Below are positions 63,255-64,000 of a stretch of 64,000 bases of DNA, in pieces. The translations under genes and the position numbers were made by a program. Position 1 is the stretch's first letter. The number at the start of each line of letters is the position of its first letter. Where the stretch lies: assembly GCA_012932865.1 (NCBI GenBank), contig SAXG01000002.1, forward strand, positions 1,550,001 through 1,614,000. Reading direction: 5' to 3'. The DNA is from Amylostereum areolatum (lineage: Eukaryota > Basidiomycota > Agaricomycetes > Russulales > Stereaceae). The notes beneath the pieces are model-generated. The model had not been told where the DNA came from. It ran no database searches and saw only the letters and a program-made list of their open reading frames with translations.

Positions 63255-64000
63255 CTCATCACTTAGTAACACTCCGTCACTCCGGTGGAGACTCGGCTTA
63301 TCCTTGTTCCTTCCTGACGTCATGACTCCAGGCTCGTCTTATCATCGCTTCTCTTGACTCCACATGACATCATAATGCTGCGCATGACATCATGCCGCTC
63401 CGGACCCGGCTCATCCTTATTGTCTCGCTTACTGATCCTGCTGCGCATGTATCTATACTTAGCTCTGCTTACTGACCGCCATGTGTCGTAGCTTACTAAG
63501 TGACTCTGCCTCGTAGTATATAAGGGCTCCGTTCCTCCTGTACATATTCCCCATCTCGACCTGGTCAATACTACCGACCTTACCCCCCATCGTCCCTCTT
63601 CACTTGTGTCACACGTAGTCGCCTAGTGCTCGTCACTAAGGCCGTTGCTGACATAAGGTCGAGATCTACTTCACCATCGCACTACCCGACGACCATCGTA
63701 GCGTAGCATACCTGTCCGTAGTAGACGCCTTATTGCGCTACTAACTCCACTTTTTCTTCGTGCCGCCTCGGATCATTGCCCCCAGCGTACGCGACTAGTC
63801 ACCCCGATTCTGTGGTCGTGTGCACGCATCAGCGGCGCCGGCTTGACGTAACCGCGTTACGTTACACGTACTCGGGGCCCCTCGAACACCACGAGAACCC
63901 AGACGTGACAGTTGAAGGTGCACCTAACGGTGTAGGAGGCTAGTAAAAGCGACAAAGGGAAAGTGACCCGAGAAGTTCTTGGGCTCGTGACCCTTGAACG
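63255..64000 (+). mobile_element. Possible LTR and leader start of another retroelement, cut by window end
   Basis: The stretch lacks coding frames and is rich in short pyrimidine runs, with several tgacatcat/tgacgtcat units (63310-63400) and TATATAAG at 63517-63524, a layout similar to the chromovirus LTRs above. A gacgtgaca|gttgaaggtgcacc junction near 63910 could be an LTR end followed by a primer-binding site. No second copy or inverted terminus is inside the window, so this is only a suggestion. Confidence 0.3.

Noticed and set aside
1..64000. tRNA, rRNA or CRISPR features
   Set aside because: I saw no cloverleaf-like segment with conserved box A/B sequence, no rRNA-like stretch, and no regularly spaced direct repeats.

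Overview
The window looks like a piece of an Agaricomycete (mushroom-type Basidiomycota) genome. Nearly every gene is cut by short introns of about 26-150 nt with GT..AG ends, several F-box/leucine-rich-repeat-like genes sit in clusters, and a chromodomain-bearing Ty3/gypsy element and a pogo-like DNA transposon are present. I saw no tRNA or rRNA gene and no CRISPR array. Exon models were built by hand from reading phase, splice signals and protein-family sense. Where stated, every exon junction was checked to keep the frame. RNA evidence was not available.

Layout. 1-237: 3' end of a sphingolipid fatty acid 2-hydroxylase. 388-7260: two tandem-duplicated F-box genes on the minus strand. 7946-11208: a complete amino-acid permease of the YAT/APC type in 29 exons, several of them micro-exons. 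11780-13152: two convergent, overlapping genes of unknown function. 13220-17169: two more F-box genes. 17415-18082: a small charged, probably nuclear protein. 18505-23532: a 1,534-residue proline-rich Bbc1/Aim3-like actin-patch protein. 24129-32691: three further F-box genes and a poorly resolved stretch. 34755-38760: a pepsin-type aspartic protease with a long disordered tail. 39053-40735: a divergent pair, one of them an LYR-motif mitochondrial protein. 40736-43607: a decayed F-box fragment and an F-box gene with a frameshift.

43675-59308 is a nested mobile-element complex. The outer element is a pogo-like (Tc1/mariner superfamily) transposon with 24-bp terminal inverted repeats flanked by TA. 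It encodes one 1,223-residue protein that joins an Ulp1-like cysteine protease to a DDE transposase. Inside its DDE exon sits an 11.28-kb tandem chromovirus block (LTR - truncated copy - LTR - full copy - LTR) flanked by a CGAAC target duplication. Removing the block and one duplication restores an uninterrupted reading frame. The full retroelement copy has a canonical -1 frameshift site between gag and pol, and a leader of more than 1.2 kb without a single ATG.

59309-64000 holds a probable decayed gene, a disordered hypothetical protein (61800-62993) and, at the end, a stretch that resembles the LTR of another retroelement running off the window. The genes do not form a pathway. The common thread is expansion and decay of F-box genes next to active or recently active transposons.
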